The notes under the pieces were generated by a model. It saw nothing but the letters and a program-made list of their open reading frames with translations. It was not told the origin of the DNA and did no database searches. From Methylomagnum ishizawai (GTDB lineage: Bacteria > Pseudomonadota > Gammaproteobacteria > Methylococcales > Methylococcaceae), in the NCBI RefSeq assembly GCF_019670005.1, contig NZ_AP019783.1, positions 3,622,150 to 3,686,149 of the forward strand: a DNA stretch of 64,000 bases. The letters are read 5' to 3'. A program made the position numbers and the translations under genes. Positions 1 to 8,292 of this stretch are shown here, piece by piece. The first letter of the stretch is position 1; each line of letters opens with the position of its first letter.

Positions 1-1
1 T

Positions 2-721
2 GGCCGAGACATCCAATTGTTCGACCGCCGCCACCATGCCCACCCGCGGGGCGAAGAAGCGGTATTGGGTGTCGTCGATGGAAGCCGGGCCGACCTTGCC
101 CTTGAAGGTCCATTTCACCAGCACCGCCTCGAAGCTTCCCGCCGGCACCTTGACCTTGTAGGCACCGACATAGCGGTAATCCACGTCCATATAGCCCTCG
201 TGGGTTTGCTCCTGGGGATTGCCGAGATCGAACACCTTGAGGCTGAGCCGTTCGCGGCGCACATCGCCGGGGGCCAGGCCCTGCAACATGAACGGCTCGG
301 GCGGCGAATAACGGGTGATGGCGGCGGCTTCGATATCGGTCACGCCGTTCACCACGAAATCGCCATTGGCCTTGCCGGTGACGAACCCGATCATTCTGCC
401 GCCGACATCGTATTCCCAGGTGGTGTCGCCGCCCTGCTGTTTGAGCTGGGTCAGCTTGTGCAACTCGGTCTTGCCCTGGCCCGGTCCCGCCACCATGCGG
501 AACCCGCGGCTGCCGGGCCGCGCCGCCAGATAATCGACGGTATCGACCACCGCCGGGGCGGGCACGGGTTCGCCGACCACGCCCTTGCCGAGATACTGTT
601 CAATCGCCGCCCTGTCCTCGGCGGGGAGCGGGATCGCCGGTCCGGCCGCCGCCTGGACCGGCGATCCCGCCAAAGCCAAGGCCGGGACGAGGGATATGGG
701 GGGCCAAGTGTTTGTTTTCAT
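2..721 (-). CDS. Secreted protein of unknown function (3' end cut by window edge)
   Basis: An open frame of 240 codons runs from an ATG at 721 to the left edge without a stop, so the C-terminus lies outside the window. The start is preceded by an AGAAGGA ribosome binding site about nine bases away. The first 25 residues form a short signal peptide with a likely AQ/AA-type cleavage site (SPVQAAAG). The mature part is soluble, rich in Gly, Val and Tyr, with a stretch resembling beta-sandwich lipid- or ligand-binding proteins (KVKVPAGSFEAVLVKW). I do not recognise the family. It lies 121 bp downstream of the arylsulfatase on the same strand, so it may be exported together with that enzyme. Coding is supported by the signal peptide, ribosome binding site and strong third-position GC. 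Confidence 0.75.
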   Translation of the reverse strand, partial: MKTNTWPPISLVPALALAGSPVQAAAGPAIPLPAEDRAAIEQYLGKGVVGEPVPAPAVVDTVDYLAARPGSRGFRMVAGPGQGKTELHKLTQLKQQGGDTTWEYDVGGRMIGFVTGKANGDFVVNGVTDIEAAAITRYSPPEPFMLQGLAPGDVRRERLSLKVFDLGNPQEQTHEGYMDVDYRYVGAYKVKVPAGSFEAVLVKWTFKGKVGPASIDDTQYRFFAPRVGMVAAVEQLDVSA

Positions 722-804
722 AGGCTTATCCTTCTTTTTAAGACTGGATGAAAACGCGGTGCCACGGTCGTTTCGCATCGACCCCGGCTGACGATCCTGG
801 CGGC

Positions 805-827
805 GTCCCCAAGCGGGGCTTGGGAAC
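805..827. repeat. Inverted repeat (hairpin) between two cluster genes
   Basis: Ten-base arms at 805-814 and 818-827 (GTCCCCAAGC and GCTTGGGAAC) pair with one mismatch around a three-base loop. It lies just after the arylsulfatase stop on the minus strand and has no T-run. It could be a REP-like element or attenuate transcription into the next gene. Confidence 0.5.
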
Positions 828-842
828 GCGCGTGATGGCTTC

Positions 843-3263
843 TCAGTGCGTGGCTGGCGGAGGGGCCGTAGCGGCAACGCCCGGCGTGGGCACCGGGGCG
901 TCGATAGTCACCTTGGCGATCTGGCCGGTGAAGTGGTTCTCGCCCTGCCGATAATCCTGCGTCACCGGGGTTTCCCCGTCCACCCCGACATTGGCGGTTT
1001 CGTCCGCCGAGAACAGGTTGGGCACGGTCTTGTCGATCCGGCCCTCGGCGACCTTCTTGCCGTTCACATACAGGCTGCCGATGCCGCCCTTGCCGCGGCC
1101 GCCGCCGTCGTAGGCGAATTCATAGCGCAGGGTGGCCTTGCCCGCGGGCAGGGCTTCGGGCGCGGCGATCTTATATTGTTCCATCCCCACCCAGTTGTAG
1201 AGATAGACCGGCTTGCCGTCCGTGAAATACAGGCTCCAGCCGGCGAAGCGCCCGCCCTGGGCCACGACCACGCCCTCGGCCCCGCCCTGGGGAATCTCCA
1301 GTTCGGCGGTGATGCTGTGGGAGCGGTTCTTGACGTTGATGAAGGCGTTTTCCGCCATGCCCACGCCGCCCGGATACACGGTCAGCGTGGTGCGTCCGCC
1401 CATCAGGTCGGGGCGTCCAGCGATGGCGGGGTCCAGGCGCTCGATGGTGCGGTCGTCCAGCGGCAGCACTTGGTATTTCCCGGCTTCCTTGAGGAACAGG
1501 GCTTGTAGCTCCTTCAGCTTGGCCGGGTTCTTCGCGGCCAAATCCTCGGCCTGGCTGAAATCGTCCACCACCCGGTAGAGTTCCCATTGATCCTGGTCCA
1601 GCGCGGCGCGGGGTTTGGGTTCCCACGGTGCCTTGTGGACGGTCCCGGCGAACCAACCATCGTGGTAAATCCCCCGGTTGCCGGCGATCTCGAAATACTG
1701 GGTGTGATGGCGCGACCCGGCCTTGGGATCGTTGAAGGTGTAGGCGAGGCTGACGCCTTCCATGGGTTTTTGCGCGGTGCCGTTGACGGCCTTGGGCTGC
1801 GGGATGTGGGCGGCTTCCAGCACGGTCGGGGCGATATCGATCACATGGTGGAACTGGCTGCGGACCTCGCCCTGGGCCTTGATGCCCTGGGGCCAATGGA
1901 TGACCAGCGGATTCTGGTTGCCGCCGAAACGGGAGGCCACCTGCTTCCCATAATTGAACGGCGCGTTGCCGGCGTTGGCCCAGCCCACGGCGTAATGCGG
2001 GAAGGTTTCTGGCCCGCCCCAGTCCGCCAGCAGCTTGGTTTTTTGCTCCAGGGGTTCGGGGATACCGTTGAACAGCGAGTTCATTTCGTTGGCGGCCCCG
2101 GCCAGGCTGCCTTCCGGGCTGGCCCCGTTGTCGCCGACGATGTAGACGAACAAGGTGTTGTCCATCTCGCCCATGTCTTCCAAGGTCTGCACCAAGCGAC
2201 CGATCTCGTGGTCGGTGTGTTCGCCAAAACCGGCGTAGACCTCCATTTGCCGGGCGTAGACCTGGCGTTCCTGTTCGCCCAGGGTATTCCAGGCCGGGAT
2301 GGCCTCGGGCGTGGGCGCGAGTTGGGTATTGGGCGGGACGACGCCCAGTTGTTTTTGCCGGGCCAGGGTTTCCTCACGGTAGCGGTCCCAGCCCGTGTCG
2401 AAACGGCCCTTGTATTTGTCGGCCCACGCTTTGGGCACATGGTGCGGAGCATGGGTGGCGCCCGGCGCGTAATAGACGAAGAAGGGCCGATCCGGCGTCA
2501 GGCTTTGTTGTTGGCGCACCCAGGCGATGGCCTGGTTGGTCATATCGGTGGTGAAGTGGTAATTCGGGTCGTGCGGCGGCTCGACGCGGGCCACGCCGTC
2601 GTAGATCGTCGGTGCCCACATATTGGTCTCGCCGCCGATGAACCCGTAGAACTTGTCGAAACCCGAGTGGGTCGGCCAACGGTCGGTGGGACCGGAAGGA
2701 CTGATTTCCCACGGCGGGGTTTCGTGGTATTTGCCGAAAGCGGCGGTGCTATAGCCGTTCAGGCGCAGGATTTCGGCCAGGGGCGCGATGGCGTTGGGCC
2801 GGACGCCGTTATAGCCGGGAAAGCCGGTGGCGATATCCATCACCGCGCCGGCGTTGACCGAATGATGGTTGCGCCCGGTCAGCAGCGCCGCCCGCGTCGG
2901 CGAACACAAGGCGGTGACGTGGAACTGGTTGTACTTCAAGCCTTGTTGGGCCAGCCGGTCCAGGGTCGGCATGTTGATCGCCCCGCCGAAGGCGCTGGAC
3001 TGGCCGAAGCCGAAATCGTCCAGCAACACGATGACCACGTTGGGCGCGCCCGGCGGTGCCTTCACCTCGAACCGGGGCGGGGCTTTGGCCTTGCGGGCGT
3101 CGAGTTCCTTGATCGGGGGATATTTGGGCGGGGCGATGGGCAGGACCGAGCGGTCCAGCGGGGCCGGGCCGGGCGCGGGCTTGGCGTCCTTGGCGACGGC
3201 GGGAACGGCGGAGACGAGGCCCAGGAAGACCCAGGCGCAAGGGGAAAACAGCGGTTTCGTCAT
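843..3263 (-). CDS. Secreted arylsulfatase (type I, formylglycine-dependent)
   Basis: Predicted 806-residue sulfatase hydrolysing sulfate esters in the periplasm. The start at 3263 was chosen over a longer frame because it opens with a signal peptide (MTKPLFSPCAWVFLGLVSAVPAVA). The sulfatase core begins near residue 75 with the metal-binding Asp pair D82-D83 (VVIVLLDDFGFG). The signature C-S-P-T-R-A follows at C120, the cysteine that a formylglycine-generating enzyme or anaerobic maturase must oxidise. A second metal site is seen in VYIVGDNGASPEG. The C-terminal ~250 residues form a beta-rich domain typical of the long (about 750-800 aa) arylsulfatase branch. It lies 22 bp downstream of the outer-membrane barrel gene, suggesting uptake and desulfation of one substrate. 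The substrate is unknown, and no maturase gene is visible in this window. Confidence 0.92.
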   Translation of the reverse strand: MTKPLFSPCAWVFLGLVSAVPAVAKDAKPAPGPAPLDRSVLPIAPPKYPPIKELDARKAKAPPRFEVKAPPGAPNVVIVLLDDFGFGQSSAFGGAINMPTLDRLAQQGLKYNQFHVTALCSPTRAALLTGRNHHSVNAGAVMDIATGFPGYNGVRPNAIAPLAEILRLNGYSTAAFGKYHETPPWEISPSGPTDRWPTHSGFDKFYGFIGGETNMWAPTIYDGVARVEPPHDPNYHFTTDMTNQAIAWVRQQQSLTPDRPFFVYYAPGATHAPHHVPKAWADKYKGRFDTGWDRYREETLARQKQLGVVPPNTQLAPTPEAIPAWNTLGEQERQVYARQMEVYAGFGEHTDHEIGRLVQTLEDMGEMDNTLFVYIVGDNGASPEGSLAGAANEMNSLFNGIPEPLEQKTKLLADWGGPETFPHYAVGWANAGNAPFNYGKQVASRFGGNQNPLVIHWPQGIKAQGEVRSQFHHVIDIAPTVLEAAHIPQPKAVNGTAQKPMEGVSLAYTFNDPKAGSRHHTQYFEIAGNRGIYHDGWFAGTVHKAPWEPKPRAALDQDQWELYRVVDDFSQAEDLAAKNPAKLKELQALFLKEAGKYQVLPLDDRTIERLDPAIAGRPDLMGGRTTLTVYPGGVGMAENAFINVKNRSHSITAELEIPQGGAEGVVVAQGGRFAGWSLYFTDGKPVYLYNWVGMEQYKIAAPEALPAGKATLRYEFAYDGGGRGKGGIGSLYVNGKKVAEGRIDKTVPNLFSADETANVGVDGETPVTQDYRQGENHFTGQIAKVTIDAPVPTPGVAATAPPPATH

Positions 3264-3285
3264 GGGTGATACGCTCGGGACGGGG

Positions 3286-4299
3286 TTAGAAATTGAGGGC
3301 CACGGAGACCATGCCGAGATTGCCCTCGAAACGGTGCTGCACATCGTATTCGTGGATCCATTTGCCGATGAAATGCACTTGCTTATCGCCGAACTTGGGG
3401 CTGTAGCGCACGATGGGACCGATCCCGGACGCCTCGCCCTGGAAGCCGCCGATCTGCGGCAGCAAGGGCTGGCCGGTGGCGTCGCGCACCTGGTTGAGCG
3501 AATTCACCACCTGGCTGAGCTGGTTCAACATCGGGCTTTTGTCGTTGCTCAACTGGCTGAAATAGAAGCCGGTCACGCCGATGCCGAATTCCTCGGAGAA
3601 ATGCTGGGCCACGGTGTAATCGAGGTGGAATTCGTCGCCGCTCTGGTATTGGGTGGCGTCGTTCTTGGTGTTGCTGAGGAAGCCGACATTGAACGATATC
3701 TCGTGGCCCCGCGTCGGATGGACCCAGGTCAGGCCCAGCACGCTGTCGAAGGACCAGTAATTCTTGCCCAGGTTGACGATCTGGTCCGGGTTGTAGAAGC
3801 CGGTGGGCATGATGATGAATTCGTCCAGCTTCACGTTGAAATCTTCCCACTTCCACACCAGGGACAAGGGCGAGACGCCCATATCGCCCATGCCGCCTTC
3901 GTTGCCGCTCCCGGAGCCTTGGCGTGGCCCGGTTTCCACCGTGCCCCGCAGATGGGCGTCGAACACGATGGGCATAAAGAGGCTGGCCCCGTAGCGCGCG
4001 CCCAGGATTTCGAAATCGCTGACCCAGCCCACCTTGGCGATGGTGAGCCACATGTCGAGGTCGGCATTGACCGCGGTATTGCGGCCCAGGGTCACGTCCG
4101 GCAAGCGCCCGCCGTAATAGACCAAATCGTCGCGGAAATACACGCCGGGGTCCATTTGCTTGTTCATGAAGAAATCGTTGTAGGCGCCGGGGAAATAATG
4201 GCTGGTGCCGCCCTCGGTGGCGGGGGCGCAAGCCGGGACCAAGGCCAGGGCCAAGGCGGCGAGCGCCGGGCGCGGGCGGGAAGACAGGGTTTGGAACAT
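3286..4299 (-). CDS. Outer-membrane beta-barrel, SphA / phenol-MetA-deg family transporter
   Basis: A 337-residue protein with a signal peptide (RPRPALAALALALVPACAPA) followed by the family hallmark N-terminus TEGGTSHYFPGAYNDFF. The rest alternates aromatic and polar residues and ends in an aromatic residue (SVALNF), as expected of an outer-membrane barrel. Members of this group (COG4313-like, once called meta-pathway phenol degradation proteins) are thought to pass hydrophobic or aromatic compounds across the outer membrane. The gene sits 10 bp after the ABM-domain gene and 22 bp before the arylsulfatase, so the three are probably one transcript. A role in letting sulfated or aromatic substrates through is inferred from context only. 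Confidence 0.85.
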   Translation of the reverse strand: MFQTLSSRPRPALAALALALVPACAPATEGGTSHYFPGAYNDFFMNKQMDPGVYFRDDLVYYGGRLPDVTLGRNTAVNADLDMWLTIAKVGWVSDFEILGARYGASLFMPIVFDAHLRGTVETGPRQGSGSGNEGGMGDMGVSPLSLVWKWEDFNVKLDEFIIMPTGFYNPDQIVNLGKNYWSFDSVLGLTWVHPTRGHEISFNVGFLSNTKNDATQYQSGDEFHLDYTVAQHFSEEFGIGVTGFYFSQLSNDKSPMLNQLSQVVNSLNQVRDATGQPLLPQIGGFQGEASGIGPIVRYSPKFGDKQVHFIGKWIHEYDVQHRFEGNLGMVSVALNF

Positions 4300-4309
4300 G
4301 GGTTATCGC

Positions 4310-4675
4310 TCATGGGGTCGTGGTTTTCGGAGGGGGGTCCCGCGGCTCGTTCAGGCCCGAGCGCACACTGGCCGGGAATTCCAGGCCGCGGGTTTCGGCG
4401 ATCAACCGGAATTGGCACTCGGGCGCTTCGGTCCCGAGTTCCATCAGCGCGGCCAATCGACTGAAATGCGGCGAGCGGATCATCTTCCGCACCGCCTCCT
4501 CCGACTCCCAGGTTTCCACATAGCAGACACAGCGCGGGTCGCCATCCGCCAGGAACAGCCGGGCCGACAAGCAGCCGGGTTCGGCCCGCGCCCAACGGGC
4601 CAGGGCGCGGAAGGCGGCGATGACCGGACGGGTGTGCTGCCGGGAGGTGTGGATGAGAAGGCGCAGTTCGATCAT
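4310..4675 (-). CDS. ABM-domain (antibiotic biosynthesis monooxygenase-like) protein
   Basis: A 121-residue protein with the alpha/beta ferredoxin-like pattern of the ABM superfamily. The opening strand is IELRLLIHTS, followed by a helix (RPVIAAFRALARWARAEPG), then LSARLFLADGDPRCVCYVETWESEEAVRKMIRSP and a final strand CQFRLIAE. The start at 4675 is preferred because the domain begins there; an in-frame ATG at 4699 would add eight residues and lacks a ribosome binding site. The C-terminal 25 residues are Pro-rich and probably disordered. ABM proteins may be small oxygenases or merely structural dimers; no catalytic residue can be assigned. First gene of the putative sulfatase cluster. Confidence 0.75.
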   Translation of the reverse strand: MIELRLLIHTSRQHTRPVIAAFRALARWARAEPGCLSARLFLADGDPRCVCYVETWESEEAVRKMIRSPHFSRLAALMELGTEAPECQFRLIAETRGLEFPASVRSGLNEPRDPPPKTTTP

Positions 4676-4938
4676 GTCCACCGCTATCGCTAAGATCATG
4701 CCAGTTCGGCGGCGGCGTGGAAACGGCTTGCGGCGCGGGAGTTTAGCGGCGGAATGTGGCCCTGTCACGACACGGCGGCGCGTTCGATGCCCCGAAATAT
4801 CGGGGATTCCACGGGATGGCGTGCCCCGGCCCCGCCTTGGACGCCGGCCCAGCCGCCACGCCCTCGCGCCCGGCCCGCAGCGGACAGCCATGTCCGGTTT
4901 CCTGCTATCGTTACGCTTTTGCCCCAAGGTCGCGCCCC

Positions 4939-6201
4939 ATGAACACGACAACCCCTACCCCCCTGGCCAAAATCATCCTGGTCGGACTCATCGGCAATGT
5001 GATGGAGTGGTACGACTTCGCCGTCTACGGCTATTTCGCCACGGTCATCGGCAAGCTGTTCTTTCCCGCCAGCGACCCGGTGGTGTCCTTGATCGCCTCG
5101 TTCGGGGCGTTCGCGGCGGGCTTCCTGGTCCGGCCCTTGGGCGGGCTGGTGTTCGGCCGGATCGGCGACAAAGTCGGGCGGCGGCGGGCCATGATCCTCT
5201 CGGTGATCGCCATGGCGGTGCCCACGATGTTGATGGGCTTCCTGCCGACCTACGCGGCGGTGGGCATCGCCGCGCCCCTCCTGATCATCGGCCTGCGTAT
5301 CGTCCAGGGTTTGTCGGTCGGCGGGGAATACACCAGTTCCCTGATCTTCCTGGTCGAACACGCACCGGAGAACCGGCGGGCCTTCAGCGCCGTCTGGGGC
5401 GCCTGGGGCGCTTCGGCGGGGGTGTTGATGGGGTCCGGGGTGGGTTGGTCGATGAACTGGCTGCTGGACGACGCCGAGATCGTCGCCTGGGGTTGGCGGG
5501 TACCGTTCCTCCTCGGCGGCTTGATCGCCCTGACCGGCTATTGGATACGCAATAGCCTGCATGTGGATATCCCGGTGGGCCAAAGCGCCAACCCGGTGCG
5601 GGATATCTTCACCCAATACCGCCGGCCGGTCTTGCGGGTCGCCTTGCTGAACATCGGCCTCGGGGTGGCCTTCTATACCGTGTTCATCTACGCCGTCAGC
5701 TATATCAAGAACATCGACCACCTGTCCGAAGGCATCGCCCTCCGGCTGAATACCTGGGCCATGTTGTTCCTGCTGTTGGTGTTGCCGCTGGCGGCCTGGC
5801 TGTCCGACCGGTTCGGGCGGAAACGGGTGCTGGGCGTGGCCACGGCGTTGCTGGCGGCGGGGGCGGTGCCCTTGTTCCAGATGATCCATTCGGAAGACGC
5901 GGCGGTGATCTTCCTGGGCGAATTGAGCTTCACCCTGATCGTGGGACTGTTCTCCGGCGGCATCGCGGCGACCAATGTCGAACTGATGCCGGCCCCGGTC
6001 CGCTGCACCGGCCTGGCCTTCGCCTATAACGCCTCCATCGGGATTTTCGGCGGCAGCACGCCGATGATGGCGGCTTGGCTGATCGATTACACCAACAATC
6101 CCATCGCCCCGGCCTATTGGGTGGCGGCGACGGCCTCGGTGTCCTTGCTCACCTTGATCTTCATGATCCACGAGACCCGGTTCCAGCCCTTGCACACTTG
6201 A
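4939..6201 (+). CDS. MFS transporter, metabolite:H+ symporter (MHS, ProP-like) family
   Basis: A 420-residue inner-membrane permease with about twelve hydrophobic segments. The N-terminal signature GNVMEWYDFAVYGYFA is characteristic of the MHS branch (proline/betaine ProP, citrate, alpha-ketoglutarate and shikimate carriers). The loop 2-3 motif is present as GRIGDKVGRRRAM, and its counterpart is SDRFGRKRVL in the second half. The start at 4939 fits the family N-terminus; the longer upstream reading is low-complexity and rejected. It is divergent from the ABM gene with 263 bp between them. The substrate cannot be read from sequence; a compatible solute or organic acid is most likely. Confidence 0.9.
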   Translation: MNTTTPTPLAKIILVGLIGNVMEWYDFAVYGYFATVIGKLFFPASDPVVSLIASFGAFAAGFLVRPLGGLVFGRIGDKVGRRRAMILSVIAMAVPTMLMGFLPTYAAVGIAAPLLIIGLRIVQGLSVGGEYTSSLIFLVEHAPENRRAFSAVWGAWGASAGVLMGSGVGWSMNWLLDDAEIVAWGWRVPFLLGGLIALTGYWIRNSLHVDIPVGQSANPVRDIFTQYRRPVLRVALLNIGLGVAFYTVFIYAVSYIKNIDHLSEGIALRLNTWAMLFLLLVLPLAAWLSDRFGRKRVLGVATALLAAGAVPLFQMIHSEDAAVIFLGELSFTLIVGLFSGGIAATNVELMPAPVRCTGLAFAYNASIGIFGGSTPMMAAWLIDYTNNPIAPAYWVAATASVSLLTLIFMIHETRFQPLHT

Positions 6202-6229
6202 AGTCGGCGGCTACGGGCCGGCCTGGGTT

Positions 6230-6262
6230 GGCGGGCTCCCAAGCCCGGCGCGGGAACCCGCC
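6230..6262. terminator. Inverted repeat between convergent genes, possible bidirectional terminator
   Basis: Eleven-base arms at 6230-6240 and 6252-6262 (GGCGGGCTCCC and GGGAACCCGCC, one mismatch) flank an 11-base loop between two convergent gene ends. There is no T-run, so termination is inferred from position only. It may instead be a REP-type repeat. Confidence 0.4.
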
Positions 6263-6270
6263 TATGCGCG

Positions 6271-8202
6271 TCAAACCGGGCGGCGGATGCCGAGCTTGAG
6301 CATCCGGCTTTCCAGGGTGCTGGGCTTGAGCCCCAGGATTTCCGCCGCGCCCGCCGCGCCGCGCACCCGCCAGCCGGTGGCTTCCAACACGCGGAGGATA
6401 TGGCCCCGCTCCACCTCGGCCAGGGTCGCGGGACCGGCCTGGGCGGCGGACGCCGACCCGGCGGCGGGGTTCCCCGCCACCGTGGGCGGTTCGATCCTGA
6501 GCAGCGGCCCGGTGTTGAGGATCACCGCCCGCTCGATGACATTGCGCAATTCGCGGATATTGCCCGGCCAGGGGTAGTTCAGCAGCGCCTTCAAACTGGA
6601 TTTGGCGACGGCCTCGATGGGTTTGCCCATGGACTTGGCGAATTCCTCGACGAAGGATTCCACCAGGGGCGGCAGGTCGTCGCGCCGTTCCCGCAGCGGC
6701 GGCAGGCGCAGCGGGAACACGTTGAGCCGGTAATACAAATCCTCTCGGAACCGGCCTGCGGCGACCTCCTGGGCCAAATCGCGGTGGGTGGCGGCGATCA
6801 GGCGCACATCCACCTTGATCGGCCTGGGATTGCCCAGGCGTTCGATCTCCTTCTCTTGCAGTACCCGCAACAGCTTGGCCTGGGCTTCCAAGGGCAATTC
6901 GCCGATCTCGTCCAGGAACAGGGTCGAGCCGTCCGCCAACTCGAAGCGGCCGATCTGCCGGGCCAGCGCCCCGGTGTACGCGCCCTTTTCCCGCCCGAAC
7001 AATTCGCTTTCGATCAAGGCCGCCGGGATGGCGGCGCAATTGACCCGGATCATGGCCCGGCCCCGGCGGGGGCTGGCCTCGTGCAGGGCGGTCGCCAGCA
7101 CTTCCTTGCCGGTGCCGGTTTCGCCGGTGATCAGCACCGAGGCCGGGGTCGGGGCCACTTGCCCGGCCTGGGCCAGGACGTGGCGCATCGCGGGGCTGCG
7201 GCTGGCGATGCGGGTCGCGCCCTGGTGTTCCTCGATTTCGCGGCGCAGGTAGACGTTTTCCTGCTGCAACTGGTCCTTGAGGGTTTGGATTTCGGCCAGG
7301 GCCCGCCGCAAAGCGGTTTCGGCCTGTTTGCGCTCGGTGATGTCGAGTCCCGCGCCCATCATCCGCCCCGGACGGCCATCGCCGCCCAGTTGGCATTGGC
7401 CGGTGGCGCAAATCCAGCGGGTCTGGCCGTCGGGATGGCGGATGCGGTATTCCTCGCGGTAGCTGCCGCCCCCCGCGAGCGCCCGTTGGATCGCCCGCTC
7501 CACCCTGGGCCGGTCTTCCGGCACCAGCCGGTCCAGGAACAAGCCGATGGTGACCGGCGCGTCCGCCGCCATGCCGTAGAGGGTCCGCGCCCGGTCGGTG
7601 CCCCAAATGGTGTCCCCTGGAATCTCCCAAACCCACAGCCCGACCTGGGCGGCCTCGGCGGCGAGGCGCATCTGGGCCTCGCTTTCCCGGAGCGCCTGGT
7701 CGGCCCGCCGCCGCGCCAGGGCGTTGGCGAACACATCGGCGATCAGGCGCAAGCCCCGCACCACCCGTTCCGGCCAATCGCGGGGCGTGGCCGAGGAAAA
7801 AGCCAAACCGCCGCGCAACTCCCCACCGACGATCAGCGGGAAAACCAGGTCGGCGCGGGTGCCATAGCGCAGGAAATTCTCGCGGTCGGTTTCCTCCTCC
7901 AGTTCGGCCACATCGCGGACAATCAAGGTTTCGCCCGCGAACAGGGTTTTCATGACCAGGGGCACGGCGGTCATGACCGATTGCACCTTGTTGGGCGGGA
8001 TGCAGGCTTTGGCATAGCAATGGGTGACGAAGCCATCCTGGCCGTCGGCGGTGACTTCGCCCAGGGTGGCGCGGTCGATGTCCAAGGTTTCGGCGATGCG
8101 CTGCAAGCTGGCGTTGATGGCCCCGTCCACCTGGTCCGCGGGCAGGTTGACGAATTGGGCGGAGAGTTCCGCCAGCAGCATCTCGAAACGGGGCATGTCC
8201 AT
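6271..8202 (-). CDS. Sigma54-dependent regulator with GAF and PAS sensors (FhlA-like)
   Basis: A 643-residue enhancer-binding protein. Residues 1-165 form a GAF domain, 170-300 a PAS/PAC domain (ending RMMGAGLDITERKQAE), and 296-325 a coiled coil. The AAA+ module at 330-565 has Walker A at 360-367 (GETGTGKE), the sigma54 contact loop as GAYTGA at 407-412 and Walker B FLDEIGELP. The C-terminus is a Fis-type helix-turn-helix (AAEILGLKPSTLESRMLKLGI). Start M at 8202 is the first residue of the GAF-linked helix; longer frames run into the divergent promoter. There is no receiver domain, so it likely senses a ligand directly through GAF or PAS. It is divergently transcribed from the EamA transporter 90 bp away, a possible target. 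Confidence 0.92.
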   Translation of the reverse strand: MDMPRFEMLLAELSAQFVNLPADQVDGAINASLQRIAETLDIDRATLGEVTADGQDGFVTHCYAKACIPPNKVQSVMTAVPLVMKTLFAGETLIVRDVAELEEETDRENFLRYGTRADLVFPLIVGGELRGGLAFSSATPRDWPERVVRGLRLIADVFANALARRRADQALRESEAQMRLAAEAAQVGLWVWEIPGDTIWGTDRARTLYGMAADAPVTIGLFLDRLVPEDRPRVERAIQRALAGGGSYREEYRIRHPDGQTRWICATGQCQLGGDGRPGRMMGAGLDITERKQAETALRRALAEIQTLKDQLQQENVYLRREIEEHQGATRIASRSPAMRHVLAQAGQVAPTPASVLITGETGTGKEVLATALHEASPRRGRAMIRVNCAAIPAALIESELFGREKGAYTGALARQIGRFELADGSTLFLDEIGELPLEAQAKLLRVLQEKEIERLGNPRPIKVDVRLIAATHRDLAQEVAAGRFREDLYYRLNVFPLRLPPLRERRDDLPPLVESFVEEFAKSMGKPIEAVAKSSLKALLNYPWPGNIRELRNVIERAVILNTGPLLRIEPPTVAGNPAAGSASAAQAGPATLAEVERGHILRVLEATGWRVRGAAGAAEILGLKPSTLESRMLKLGIRRPV

Positions 8203-8292
8203 GGGTCCGGGCCGGGTCGTGGGGGGTCGGTAGTTTAACCCCACGCCATTTCGGAGCGGCAATCCCCACGGTCGCCGCGTAACATAGGCGGC

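Noticed and set aside
1587-3269. Long plus-strand frame opposite the arylsulfatase
   Set aside because: Typical GC-rich antisense shadow with His/Gly/Arg-rich composition and no domain; the minus-strand gene is clear.
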